Assembly: GCA_964518305.1 (NCBI GenBank)
Contig: CAZFDK010000043.1
Span: 1 to 23,642 of the forward strand
From: Caribbeanibacter sp964518305
GTDB lineage: Bacteria; Gemmatimonadota; Gemmatimonadetes; Palauibacterales; Palauibacteraceae
Length of the DNA stretch: 23,642 nucleotides
Direction of reading: 5' to 3'
The notes below the pieces were generated by a model, which saw nothing but the letters and a program-made list of their open reading frames with translations, did no database searches and was not told where the DNA came from. Shown here piece after piece: positions 1-8,173 of this stretch. The translations under genes were made by a program, and so were the position numbers. Position 1 is the first letter of the stretch; every line of letters begins with the position of its first letter.

Positions 1-1
1 G

Positions 2-757
2 GCCCTTCTCGTGGCGGCCGGGAGCCCGTGCGGCGGGCTCGCCCGCGCCGCGGCGCCCTCCTCCGGGCCCGACACCGTCGAGACGGGCTGCGAGCACGTC
101 GACAGCGTCCGGACCCCGGACGACGCTCCCGCCGATGGTGCCGACACGACCACTGCCTCGCGTCCGGATCCCAGGACCGTGCTCAGACGGGCGCAGGAAC
201 GCTACCGCTCCCTCCGGTCCCTGGAGGCGCAGTTCCGCGAGCGGGTGCAGGTGCCGCTCCTGGGAAGGGAGCGAAGCGGACGGGGCACCTGGTACCAGAA
301 GGGGCGAGGCCTCTTCAAGCTGGCCTACAGCGAGCCGCCGGACGACGTGATCGTCTCCGACGGCACCCACGTCTGGACCTACTACCCGAGCAGTCAGCCC
401 GGTCAGGTGACCCGCACGGCGCTGGAGGAGAGCGCCCGGGGACGGGAGATGGTGGATCTCATGGGCCGCATCTTCCGGGAGGCACGCCAGGGGTACCGGG
501 CCGAGTACGCCGGCCGGGAGAGCGTGGGTGGAGTCGAGACCCACCACGTGGTGCTCACGCCCACCGGAGAGGCCCCCTACCGGCGCGTGGAGCTGTGGAT
601 CGCGCCCGAGGATCAGCTGGTCCGAAAGTTCGACGTGACCGAGGAGAACGAGACCGTGCGAACCGTGACGCTCACCGACCTGCAGCCGAACGCCGAGATT
701 TCCGATTCCGTCTTCGAGTTCGACGTGCCGGAGGGCGCGGAGGTGTTCTCCGGATGA
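2..757 (+). CDS. lolA: Outer-membrane lipoprotein carrier protein LolA (5' partial)
   Basis: Periplasmic chaperone that takes mature lipoproteins from the LolCDE transporter and carries them to the outer membrane. The reading frame is open to the window edge. The first visible residues (ALLVAAG, then a small-residue stretch ending ARAAAP) look like the end of a signal peptide, so the true start is probably upstream; a GTG at 11 is in frame but would cut the signal. A polar Asp/Thr-rich linker follows, then the LolA fold from about residue 55: helix RRAQERYRSLRSLEAQFRE, a strand series containing GTWYQKGRGLFKLAY, the SDGTHVWTYYP segment, and the end VFEFDVPEGAEVF, which is typical of the family. 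The stop overlaps the hemL start (ATGA), so the two are probably translated together. Family assignment is firm; only the N-terminus is uncertain. Confidence 0.88.
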   Translation, partial: ALLVAAGSPCGGLARAAAPSSGPDTVETGCEHVDSVRTPDDAPADGADTTTASRPDPRTVLRRAQERYRSLRSLEAQFRERVQVPLLGRERSGRGTWYQKGRGLFKLAYSEPPDDVIVSDGTHVWTYYPSSQPGQVTRTALEESARGREMVDLMGRIFREARQGYRAEYAGRESVGGVETHHVVLTPTGEAPYRRVELWIAPEDQLVRKFDVTEENETVRTVTLTDLQPNAEISDSVFEFDVPEGAEVFSG

Positions 758-2079
758 GCGGGCGGGATGAATCCAGCCGCAGAGCCGAGGCCACCGACCA
801 GGAAGAGCTCTGGCGCCGGGCCCGGGACGTCATGCCGGGGGGCGTGAGCTCACCGGTCCGCGCCTTCAACGCCGTCGGCGGCGAGGCCTTCTTCAGCGCC
901 TCCGGCCGGGGCGCCTATCTGGAGGACGTGGAGGGAAAGCGCTACCTGGACTACGTGCTCTCGTGGGGGCCGCTGATCCTGGGCCACGCCCACCCCGAGG
1001 TGGTGGAGTCCGTCCGGCGCGCCGCCGGGGAAGGCGTGAGCTTCGGCACCTCCGTCCCCGGCGAGGTGGAGCTGGCGGAGACCGTTCGCGAGTGGTTCCC
1101 CGGCGTGGAGATGCTCCGCTTCGTGAACAGCGGCACCGAGGCCACCATGTCGGCGGTGCGGCTGGCACGGGGCGTCACCGGCAGGGATCTGGTGCTCAAG
1201 TTCGACGGCTGCTATCACGGGCACGGCGATTCATTCCTGGTGGAGGCGGGGTCCGGTGTGGCGACCTTCGGGCTGCCGGACTCACCGGGTGTGCCGTCGG
1301 CCCTCTCCGAGCTCACGCTGACGGCGCCCTTCAACGATTTGGAGACGGTCCGCCGCGTCTTCGACCGGCACGGCGACCGAATCGCCGCGGTCGTACTGGA
1401 GCCCGTGGTCGGGAACGCAGGTCTCATCCCGCCGGTCGACGGTTTTCTGGAGGGGCTGCGGGAGGTGACTCGGGACCGCGACGCGCTCCTGATCTTCGAC
1501 GAGGTCATGACCGGATTCCGGGTCTCCCGCGGCGGCGCCCAGGAGCGCTACGGTGTGGAGCCGGACCTCACCACCATGGGCAAGGTGCTGGGCGGCGGGC
1601 TCCCCGTGGGCGCCTTCGGCGGCAAGCGGGAGTGGATGGGCGAGGTGGCGCCGGACGGCCCCGTCTACCAGGCCGGCACGCTGAGCGGCAACCCGCTGGC
1701 CATGGCCGCCGGCCTGGCTCAGCTCAGGGTGCTCGAACGCGAGGATCCCTTCGGGGAGCTGGCGGACCGGGCGGAGCGGCTCGTGGAGGGTATCCTCGAG
1801 CGGGCGCGGGAACGGGGCATTCCGGCCACTGGAGCCGCCGAGGGCTCCATGTGGGGGGTGCACTTCACAGAGGGCCCGGTCCGGAGCTACGACGACGCCC
1901 GCCAGGCCGACGCCTCCTTCTTCGCGCAGTATCACCGCGAGTGCCTGGAGCGCGGCGTCTTCCTGGCTCCGTCCGCTTTCGAGGCCGGCTTCCTCTCCAC
2001 CGAGCACACGGACGAGGACATCGACCGCACCCTGGACGTGGTCGGCCGGGCCATGGACGCGGCCCGAGAGGAGTCCTGA
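754..2079 (+). CDS. hemL: Glutamate-1-semialdehyde 2,1-aminomutase
   Basis: PLP enzyme that turns glutamate-1-semialdehyde into 5-aminolevulinate, the last step of the C5 route to tetrapyrroles, in the cytosol. It has 441 residues, the usual length. The sequence shows the N-terminal PGGVSSPVRAF motif, NSGTEATMSAVRLAR (phosphate-binding region), the YHGHGDSFL segment, LIFDEVMTGFR with the cofactor-pairing Asp, and TTMGKVLGGGLPVGAFGG with the Schiff-base Lys at residue 277. The motifs PGGVSSPVRAF and YHGHGDSFLVEAGSG separate it from ordinary class III aminotransferases. The ATG at 754 overlaps the lolA stop by four bases and fits the family N-terminus. The frame is open further upstream, but that part is a shadow of lolA. 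One base separates it from the next gene. Confidence 0.96.
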   Translation: MSGRDESSRRAEATDQEELWRRARDVMPGGVSSPVRAFNAVGGEAFFSASGRGAYLEDVEGKRYLDYVLSWGPLILGHAHPEVVESVRRAAGEGVSFGTSVPGEVELAETVREWFPGVEMLRFVNSGTEATMSAVRLARGVTGRDLVLKFDGCYHGHGDSFLVEAGSGVATFGLPDSPGVPSALSELTLTAPFNDLETVRRVFDRHGDRIAAVVLEPVVGNAGLIPPVDGFLEGLREVTRDRDALLIFDEVMTGFRVSRGGAQERYGVEPDLTTMGKVLGGGLPVGAFGGKREWMGEVAPDGPVYQAGTLSGNPLAMAAGLAQLRVLEREDPFGELADRAERLVEGILERARERGIPATGAAEGSMWGVHFTEGPVRSYDDARQADASFFAQYHRECLERGVFLAPSAFEAGFLSTEHTDEDIDRTLDVVGRAMDAAREES

Positions 2080-2080
2080 A

Positions 2081-3103
2081 GTGAGCCGACCGGTCCGGCT
2101 GGCCGTCGTGGGAGCCGGAGGGGCCGCGCAGGTCGTGCACCTGCCGATCCTGGCGAAGCTCCGGGACGTTGAGATCGCCGGCGTCATCGACGTGCGCGAG
2201 GAGATGGCCCGGACCATAGCGGACCGGTTCGAGGCCGCCGAGGCGGCCGACTCCCTGCAGGAGCTCCCCAGCTTCGGCGACCTGGACGCGGCCCTGGTCT
2301 GCACGCCGAACGATTCGCACGAGGACGTGGCCCTGTCCGCCCTGGACGCCGGCCTGCATGTGCTCTGCGAGCGGCCCATCGCCACGAGCAGCGAGGCCGC
2401 GGCGCGGATGATCGACGCCGCCCGGGAGGCGGATCGTCATCTCATGGTGGCCATGAACCACCGGTATCGACTGGACCTCCGGCACATGCGGAAGTTCGTC
2501 CGGAGCGGCGAGATCGGCGAGCCCTTCCTCGTGCGGGCCTCCTGGCTCACCCAGCGAGAGCCGAGGCAGAGGCGGGGCTGGCGCCGGGACCCGGAACTCG
2601 CCGGAGGAGGCGTCCTCATGGACCTGGGCGTCGCCGCCCTGGACGCCGTCCTGTGGACGCTGGATTTCCCGCAGGTGGAGCAGGTGACGGCCCACTTCCA
2701 CGAGGGCGACCGCGTGGAGGAGTCGGCCGCCGTGCTCCTGCGGACGGCCACCGGCGTGACGGCCAGCGTGGACGTGAGCTGGGAGCTCACCGGCGAAGGG
2801 GGGCAGGGCGTGCTCTTCGCCCTGGGGAGCGACGGCTCGGCGGAGACGCCGCCGCTGGAGCTGCTGAAGGAGATGGAGACCGGGCCCGCCGACGTCACGC
2901 CCCCCCTGGAGGTGGACGAGGGGAACGTCTACACGGCGTCCTACCGGCACGAGTGGGAGAGCTTCCTGCGCCGGGTCCGGGGTCGCGAGGAGCCGGAGGA
3001 AGAGCGGGAGCGTCGGGACGGCGGTCGGGAGCATGTGCAGCTGATGCGGGTCGTCGAGGCGTGCTATCGCTCGGCCCGGGAGGGGCGAGAGGTCCGCGCT
3101 TGA
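2081..3103 (+). CDS. Gfo/Idh/MocA-family protein with altered catalytic motifs
   Basis: NAD(P)-dependent sugar or polyol oxidoreductase fold, 340 residues, close to the usual length. The N-terminal Rossmann motif GAGGAAQ is at residues 11-17, followed by the segment LVCTPNDSHEDVALSALDAGLHVLCE. Two family hallmarks are changed: the usual EKP is ERP (residues 97-99), and in the usual GG-x3-D-x-G-x-H-x-x-D motif the His is Ala185 (GGGVLMDLGVAALD, residues 175-188). Both normally hold the nicotinamide and sugar in place or act in catalysis. The C-terminal Gfo/Idh sheet domain appears complete. The GTG start lies one base after the hemL stop, with GAGGAG about 7 bases upstream. It could be an oxidoreductase with unusual chemistry or a non-catalytic binding protein; the substrate cannot be read from the sequence. 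Confidence 0.85.
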   Translation: MSRPVRLAVVGAGGAAQVVHLPILAKLRDVEIAGVIDVREEMARTIADRFEAAEAADSLQELPSFGDLDAALVCTPNDSHEDVALSALDAGLHVLCERPIATSSEAAARMIDAAREADRHLMVAMNHRYRLDLRHMRKFVRSGEIGEPFLVRASWLTQREPRQRRGWRRDPELAGGGVLMDLGVAALDAVLWTLDFPQVEQVTAHFHEGDRVEESAAVLLRTATGVTASVDVSWELTGEGGQGVLFALGSDGSAETPPLELLKEMETGPADVTPPLEVDEGNVYTASYRHEWESFLRRVRGREEPEEERERRDGGREHVQLMRVVEACYRSAREGREVRA

Positions 3104-3119
3104 ATCCTGGAGGCCGATC

Positions 3120-4817
3120 GTGACCGGCCTTCTGCACCGCCTGCGTCCACCGCGGGACGGGATCTGGTGGATCCTCGCATCCGGCCTGCTCCTGGGGGTG
3201 GCCCATCCCCCGTTCCATCTCCTGGCTCCCTCCTTCGTGGCGCTGGTGCCCTTCCTGTTCTGGGTCGGACGCCTCCCGGCCGGGCCCGAGGGCCGAAGTC
3301 GCGCGCTGCGGGGCGGGTTCTACCTGGGGCTCCTCTACTTCACGCTGGTCTTCTACTGGCTCGTCGTGGCGCTGATCTACTACACGCCGCTGGCGATCCT
3401 GGCCTTCGTGTTCCCGGTGCTCATCATGTCCGGCTTCCTGGCACTGGCCACGCTGGGCATGCAGCAGGTCGTCCACCGGCTCGGGGCGCCGCTGTGGCTC
3501 GCGGCGCCGGTGTTCTGGACCGCGTCGGAGTGGGCGCGAGGTCACCTGGGGCCCGTCTCCTTCCCGTGGATGGAGCTCGGCGCCACCCTCACCGGCTACC
3601 CCCGGCTCATCGGGGCCGCCGACCTGGTGGGGACGCGGGGGATGAGCTTCTGGCTCGTGCTGGCGAACGCGCTCCTGGCGGTCACCTGGCTCCGGTGGCG
3701 AAGACGGCGCGTGGGGGGGAGCGCGGCGGACTCCGAATCCGCCTGGACGCGGCTCCGGGCGCCCATCGCGTCGCTCCTGGTCGCGCTGGCCCTTCCCGTC
3801 GGCTACTCCCTCTACCGCTTCAACACCGTGGAGATGGAGCCGGCGGCCAGGGTGGGCGTGGTGCAGCCCAACATCCCGGAGGACCTCAAGCTCCAGAGTT
3901 CGCGGGCGGCGGACAGCGCCCGCTCGGCGTCCGAGAACCTCCTGCGGCGTCCGGAAGTCACCGGGGACGAGCTGGACCTCGTGATCCTCCCGGAGACCGT
4001 GTTCCCGCTCTTCATCGATGGCATCCCCTCCGCCGGGTACCCGGGGCAGCCCGGAGTGCGGGAGTGGGCGTCCCGCACAGCGCGTCGGCTGGACGCCGCG
4101 CTCCTGTACGGTGGCATCGGCTCCGACGATCTGGGGGGCGGCGAGTTCCGCTACTACAACTCGGCCTTTCTGCTGGATTCCACCGGAACCCGGATCGCCC
4201 GCTACGACAAGCGGAACCTGGTGCCGGTCGTGGAGCGCGTTCCCTTCGTCGACCCCGGCTGGTTCCGGATGGTGAACTACTTCGGCGGCTACGGGGTGGG
4301 GGAGAGGATGGGGGCCATGGAGGCAGGGGGGACGAGCTTCGGCGTCCTCGTCTGCTACGAGTCCATCTTCGCCCGGCAGAGCCGTCGCTACCGGCGCCGC
4401 GGGGCGGAGTTCCTGGTAAACATCACGAACGACGCCTGGTTCGGCCGTCACGAGCCCTGGTGGAGCCGGACCTCCGCGCTCTGGCAGCATCCGGCCCACC
4501 TGGTCATGCGTGCGGTGGAGAACCGGATGGGCGTGGCCCGGTCGGCGAACACGGGTATCTCGGGCCTGGTGGATCCGCTGGGTCGGTTCCACCGCCGGAC
4601 GGAGCTCTTCCGACCCGCGTCGTTCGCGGCCACCGTCTACACGTCGAGCGAGGTCACGCTGTTTACGAAGTGGGGCGATTGGATGGGAACGGGCTCGGCA
4701 GTCCTGGCCCTCCTCGGCGCCGTCGCCGCCGGATGGCGGAGGAGGACGGATAGCGGGGGAGAGAGCCCGGATCCCCGTAACCGCGCCTCCGGTCCCGACC
4801 GGCCGTACGACGGCTGA
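3120..4817 (+). CDS. lnt: Apolipoprotein N-acyltransferase
   Basis: Inner-membrane enzyme that adds the third acyl chain to the N-terminal Cys of lipoproteins, the step before Lol sorting. It has 565 residues. The N-terminal part holds several hydrophobic segments, beginning IWWILASGLLLGVAHPPF and including FYLGLLYFTLVFYWLVVALI and AILAFVFPVLIMSGFLALA. From about residue 240 comes the nitrilase-type domain, opening with ARVGVVQPNIPEDLK. The catalytic Glu-Lys-Cys triad is at E292 (LVILPETVFP), K364 (RYDKRNLVPVVERVPF) and C412 (VLVCYESIF), spaced much as in E. coli Lnt. NITNDAWFG follows, and one more membrane segment lies near the C-terminus. The GTG start has CTGGAGG upstream. Its presence in the lolA run links lipoprotein maturation with transport. 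Confidence 0.95.
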   Translation: MTGLLHRLRPPRDGIWWILASGLLLGVAHPPFHLLAPSFVALVPFLFWVGRLPAGPEGRSRALRGGFYLGLLYFTLVFYWLVVALIYYTPLAILAFVFPVLIMSGFLALATLGMQQVVHRLGAPLWLAAPVFWTASEWARGHLGPVSFPWMELGATLTGYPRLIGAADLVGTRGMSFWLVLANALLAVTWLRWRRRRVGGSAADSESAWTRLRAPIASLLVALALPVGYSLYRFNTVEMEPAARVGVVQPNIPEDLKLQSSRAADSARSASENLLRRPEVTGDELDLVILPETVFPLFIDGIPSAGYPGQPGVREWASRTARRLDAALLYGGIGSDDLGGGEFRYYNSAFLLDSTGTRIARYDKRNLVPVVERVPFVDPGWFRMVNYFGGYGVGERMGAMEAGGTSFGVLVCYESIFARQSRRYRRRGAEFLVNITNDAWFGRHEPWWSRTSALWQHPAHLVMRAVENRMGVARSANTGISGLVDPLGRFHRRTELFRPASFAATVYTSSEVTLFTKWGDWMGTGSAVLALLGAVAAGWRRRTDSGGESPDPRNRASGPDRPYDG

Positions 4818-4906
4818 CGAGGGCCGGGACACCGGGCTGAACACTGCCCGCGAGAACGGGGTACACGCCACGAGAGCGACCGCGGACAATGAGGAACGGG
4901 GGAGCG

Positions 4907-7072
4907 ATGACGGACCAGCGACCGATCTCGGACGGGGAGGGACAGTCCGGATTCGCCGGGTGGTGGACGCCGGTGGCCGTTTCGGCCGCCCTCCTCCTGG
5001 TCACGGCGGCGGTCGCGCCGCGGGCGGCGGCTCAGCAGACGGGCCCGCCCGATACGATTCCGGACGCGGTGCCGGACTCGGTGCAGTACGAGATGCGCGG
5101 CCTGACGGTGGAGGCCACCCGGCCCACGCTCACCGGAGGCGGAGCGACGGCTGTCAACATGTCCATGGATTCCGTGGAGGTCGTGCCGTCGCCCACTCTG
5201 GACGAGGTGCTCCGCAACATGCCGCTGGTCCGCGTCCGCCGGAACTCGCGCGGCCAGGTGCAGCCCTCCGTCCGCGGGATGGAGGAGCGTCAGATTGCCG
5301 TGCTGGTGGACGGCGTGCCCCTCACCGTGGGCTGGGACAACCGTTCCGACCTGTCGGTGATTCCCATGACCGCGGCCAACGAGGTCGACATGGTCCGGGG
5401 CCTCTCGTCCGTGCTCGCCGGGCCGAACGCCCTCGGGGGCGTCATCCGCATCGGGATCTCCCAGGGACCGTTTCCGGACACGCTGACCAGTCCCCTGGAC
5501 ATGCGTGCCGCGCTGGACCAGACGGGCTCGTTCTCGCTCTCCGGTGAGGTGGACCACCTGACGGACGTCGGCGGCGGCGATCTCTGGGTCAAGTACGGCG
5601 GCGGGTTCCGCGACGGAAACGAGCACGCGGCACCCTCCGCGCTCGCGTCGCGGTTTCCGCGTGGCGTCACCGAGGACGACCGGATCCTCAACAGCGACAT
5701 GCAGTTCGCCAACGGATTCGCGTCGGTGCGCTACCAGGCCGACGGCGGCGAGTGGCTGTCTTTCTCCACGGCGGCCTACTCCACGGAGCAGGGCGTCATC
5801 CCGGAGCTCCACCTCGTGGGCAGCGACCAGCCGGCCCCGCGCTACTGGCGCTATCCCAACAGGTGGCAGTCCTTCAGCTCCCTTTCCGGCGGCACCGGAT
5901 GGACGGAGACCCCGCTCGGTGAGGGCGACCTGGAGCTGTCACTGGGCTTCGACCGCCAACACATGGAGATCGACGGCTTCTCGGGCCCCAGCTACGCCGA
6001 CAGCGTCGAGGGCGAGGTCGGCAACGACAGGACGATGAGCGCGCGCGTCCTGGGCGACCACACCCTGGGACCGGGAACGATCAGCGGATCCTTCACCTGG
6101 GCGGAAACGTGGCACGAGCAGATCCTCTCCTCGTCCCCGACCGATCCGGACGAATTCAAGCAGAGGCTGGGGAGCGTGGGCCTCGAGCTCTCCGAGCCGC
6201 TGGCTCCGGGTCTCGACGGGTGGATCTCGAACCCCAGGCTCACCGTGGGCGGAAGCTACGACTGGGCCTCGACGCCCCAGACCGGCGACTTCGAGCCGCG
6301 AGCGGGCATCGACGGATGGGGGTTCCGGACCAGCGCGGAGGCCACGGTCGCCGAGGGTGCCGTCAAGGTCCACGGCGGGGTGAGCCGAAAAGTACGGTTT
6401 CCGGCGCTCCGGGAGCTCTATTCCGGCGCCCTCGGGAAGTTCGAGCCGAACCCGGATCTCGGTCCGCTCACGCTGAAGGTGGGGGAGCTCGGGACCACCC
6501 TGCATGCCAGCCGGAGGCTCGAGCTGCAGGGAACCCTCTTCCAGCAGCGGCTCGAGGGCTCCATCGTTCGGGTCCCCATCGGTGACGGTCTCTTCCAGCG
6601 TCGGAACGTGGGTGAGCGTCGCGCGACCGGTTTCGAGCTCGTCGCCAACTACCGGCACTCGGGCCTCGTGCTGCGCGGAGGCGTCACGCTGCAGGACGTC
6701 GAGATCCGCCAGGACATCGACGACGACGGCGAGCTGGAGGTCTCCCCCGACACCAGAGCGGAGTACCAGCCCGAGCTCTCCGGTGACCTCTCGGCGACGA
6801 CGCCGGAGTTGGCCGGCTTCCGCCTCCGGGGCCAGCTCCAGTACATCGGGTCCCAGTTCGGGGCCAACCCGCAGACGGAGGAGTTCGAGGAGCTGGATCC
6901 CACGGCGTACCTCGAGACCGGGCTGAGCCGGAAGATCGGACAGGGCTTCCTCGGGCTCCCGCCGCTCCGGGTCTCGGCGGTGGCCGAGAACCTGACCGAT
7001 CAGCTCGTCTGGGATCAGCTCGGCCTGCCGCGGCCCGGTCGCACCGTCCGCGTTCAGGTGGAGCTGCGGTAG
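4907..7072 (+). CDS. TonB-dependent outer-membrane receptor
   Basis: Outer-membrane gated beta-barrel for active uptake of a large or scarce ligand, powered by TonB-ExbBD. About 721 residues. The signal peptide (WWTPVAVSAALLLVTAAVAPRAAA, then QQ) is followed by the plug domain: LDEVLRNMPLVRVRRNSRGQ, VQPSVRGMEERQIAVLVDG and VDMVRGLSSVLAGPNALGGVIRI are typical plug motifs. The rest is alternating amphipathic strands, with RKVRFPALRELYSG and the late ADNL-like segment VAENLTDQLVWDQLGLPRPGRTVRVQVEL. The last residue is Arg rather than the common aromatic. An in-frame ATG at 4889 is an alternative start; the one at 4907 has AGGA and GGAG upstream and keeps a normal signal peptide. No ligand can be assigned. 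It stands alone after a 71-89 base gap. Confidence 0.92.
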   Translation: MTDQRPISDGEGQSGFAGWWTPVAVSAALLLVTAAVAPRAAAQQTGPPDTIPDAVPDSVQYEMRGLTVEATRPTLTGGGATAVNMSMDSVEVVPSPTLDEVLRNMPLVRVRRNSRGQVQPSVRGMEERQIAVLVDGVPLTVGWDNRSDLSVIPMTAANEVDMVRGLSSVLAGPNALGGVIRIGISQGPFPDTLTSPLDMRAALDQTGSFSLSGEVDHLTDVGGGDLWVKYGGGFRDGNEHAAPSALASRFPRGVTEDDRILNSDMQFANGFASVRYQADGGEWLSFSTAAYSTEQGVIPELHLVGSDQPAPRYWRYPNRWQSFSSLSGGTGWTETPLGEGDLELSLGFDRQHMEIDGFSGPSYADSVEGEVGNDRTMSARVLGDHTLGPGTISGSFTWAETWHEQILSSSPTDPDEFKQRLGSVGLELSEPLAPGLDGWISNPRLTVGGSYDWASTPQTGDFEPRAGIDGWGFRTSAEATVAEGAVKVHGGVSRKVRFPALRELYSGALGKFEPNPDLGPLTLKVGELGTTLHASRRLELQGTLFQQRLEGSIVRVPIGDGLFQRRNVGERRATGFELVANYRHSGLVLRGGVTLQDVEIRQDIDDDGELEVSPDTRAEYQPELSGDLSATTPELAGFRLRGQLQYIGSQFGANPQTEEFEELDPTAYLETGLSRKIGQGFLGLPPLRVSAVAENLTDQLVWDQLGLPRPGRTVRVQVELR

Positions 7073-7126
7073 CCGCGTGACACCTCCCCGCCCGGTGGAC
7101 CGGTAGCCCGGGAGAGAGCGATCGCC

Positions 7127-8173
7127 GTGCGGGCCTCCTACAGCCCCGGCTACTACGTGTCGCTCCCGGAGGGGCATCCCTTTCCCATGGGGAAGTTTCC
7201 GGCGCTGCGTCGGATCCTCCGCCGGGAGGGGCTGCTGCCCCGGCGGGACGTCCTGGAGCCCGCGCCCGCGCCGTGGACCGACCTGCTCCTGGCCCACACC
7301 GCCGGGTACCTCGCCCGCCTCGATCGCGGAACGCTGGGCCGCCGCGCCGAGCGCCGCATGGGGCTTCCCTGGTCCCGGGGCCTGGTCCGGCGGTCGCGGC
7401 TGGCCGTGCAGGGGACGGTGGAGGCGGCGCGGATGGCGCTCCGCGACGGCATTGCCGCCAACCTGGCCGGGGGAACGCATCACGCCTTCCCCGATCGGGG
7501 GGAAGGATACTGCGTCCTGAACGACGTGGCCGTGGCCGTGCGGCTCCTTCGCCTATCCGGGGACGCGCGGCGGATCCTGGTCCTGGACCTGGACGTCCAT
7601 CAGGGGAACGGAACAGCCGCCGTTCTGGGGGACGAGCCGGGGGTCACCACGTTCTCGCTCCACGCCGAGAAGAACTATCCGTGGAGGAAGGTGCCCTCGA
7701 CCCGCGACGCCGCTCTCCCGGACCGGACCGGGGACGAGGCGTATCTGGAGATGCTGGCCGCGGAGCTCCCGCCGCTCCTCGGTGCCGCCCGTCCCGAGCT
7801 GGTGTTCTACCTGGCAGGGGTGGACCCCGTGGCGGGAGATCGCTACGGTCGCCTCTCCCTGACGCGGGAGGGCCTTCGGCGACGGGAGCGGCTGGTGCTG
7901 CGGACGATGCGGAGACAGGGGGTGTCCGTGACCCTGCTCCTCTCCGGCGGCTACGCCCGCTCGCCGGAGGCCACGGCGGACCTTCACGCCGAGGCCCACC
8001 GGGCCGCCGCGGAGATCTACGGCGGACGGTCCGGGAGCCCCGTCGCGGGGAGGCGAACCAACGGGAGCGAGTCGAGCCGCGCCCCGACGACCGAACCGAC
8101 ACCGGCGACGAGCCCGGGAGGGAAGGGATGCACGGAGAGCACGACCCGAGGGAGTGCAGCGAGAACTTCCTGA
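7127..8173 (+). CDS. Histone deacetylase-fold (AcuC/HDAC-like) zinc deacetylase
   Basis: Arginase/deacetylase-fold zinc amidohydrolase. Bacterial members deacetylate proteins, acetylpolyamines or similar small amides. All active-site parts are visible: the His pair H118-H119 in GGTHHAFPDRGEGYC, zinc ligands D156 and H158 in LDLDVHQGNG, the third zinc Asp D233 in LAGVDPVAGDRYGRLSLT, and the transition-state Tyr Y276 in LLLSGGYA. So it should be an active enzyme. The domain ends near EIYGG (about residue 302). The last ~46 residues are a low-complexity Ser/Thr/Pro/Arg tail that overlaps the next gene's start by 46 bases and may be a read-through extension. The GTG start has GGGAGAGAG upstream and matches the family's N-terminus (YSPGYYV, GHPFPMGKF). 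The substrate is unknown. Confidence 0.9.
   Translation: MRASYSPGYYVSLPEGHPFPMGKFPALRRILRREGLLPRRDVLEPAPAPWTDLLLAHTAGYLARLDRGTLGRRAERRMGLPWSRGLVRRSRLAVQGTVEAARMALRDGIAANLAGGTHHAFPDRGEGYCVLNDVAVAVRLLRLSGDARRILVLDLDVHQGNGTAAVLGDEPGVTTFSLHAEKNYPWRKVPSTRDAALPDRTGDEAYLEMLAAELPPLLGAARPELVFYLAGVDPVAGDRYGRLSLTREGLRRRERLVLRTMRRQGVSVTLLLSGGYARSPEATADLHAEAHRAAAEIYGGRSGSPVAGRRTNGSESSRAPTTEPTPATSPGGKGCTESTTRGSAARTS

Noticed and set aside
28..753. Open frame continuous with and upstream of hemL
   Set aside because: Arg/Gly/Pro-rich composition typical of a shadow of lolA in another frame; hemL homology begins at the ATG at 754.
2895..4889. 664-codon open frame on the minus strand opposite lnt
   Set aside because: Antisense shadow in GC-rich DNA; no domain, and lnt on the plus strand has all catalytic residues.
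7091..7112. Possible terminator (CCCGG...CCGGG) after the TonB receptor gene
   Set aside because: Only a five-base GC stem without a T-tract; such pairs occur by chance everywhere in this sequence.
5939..7483. 514-codon minus-strand frame opposite the TonB receptor and deacetylase
   Set aside because: Spans two convincing plus-strand genes, has low-complexity composition and no recognisable motif.
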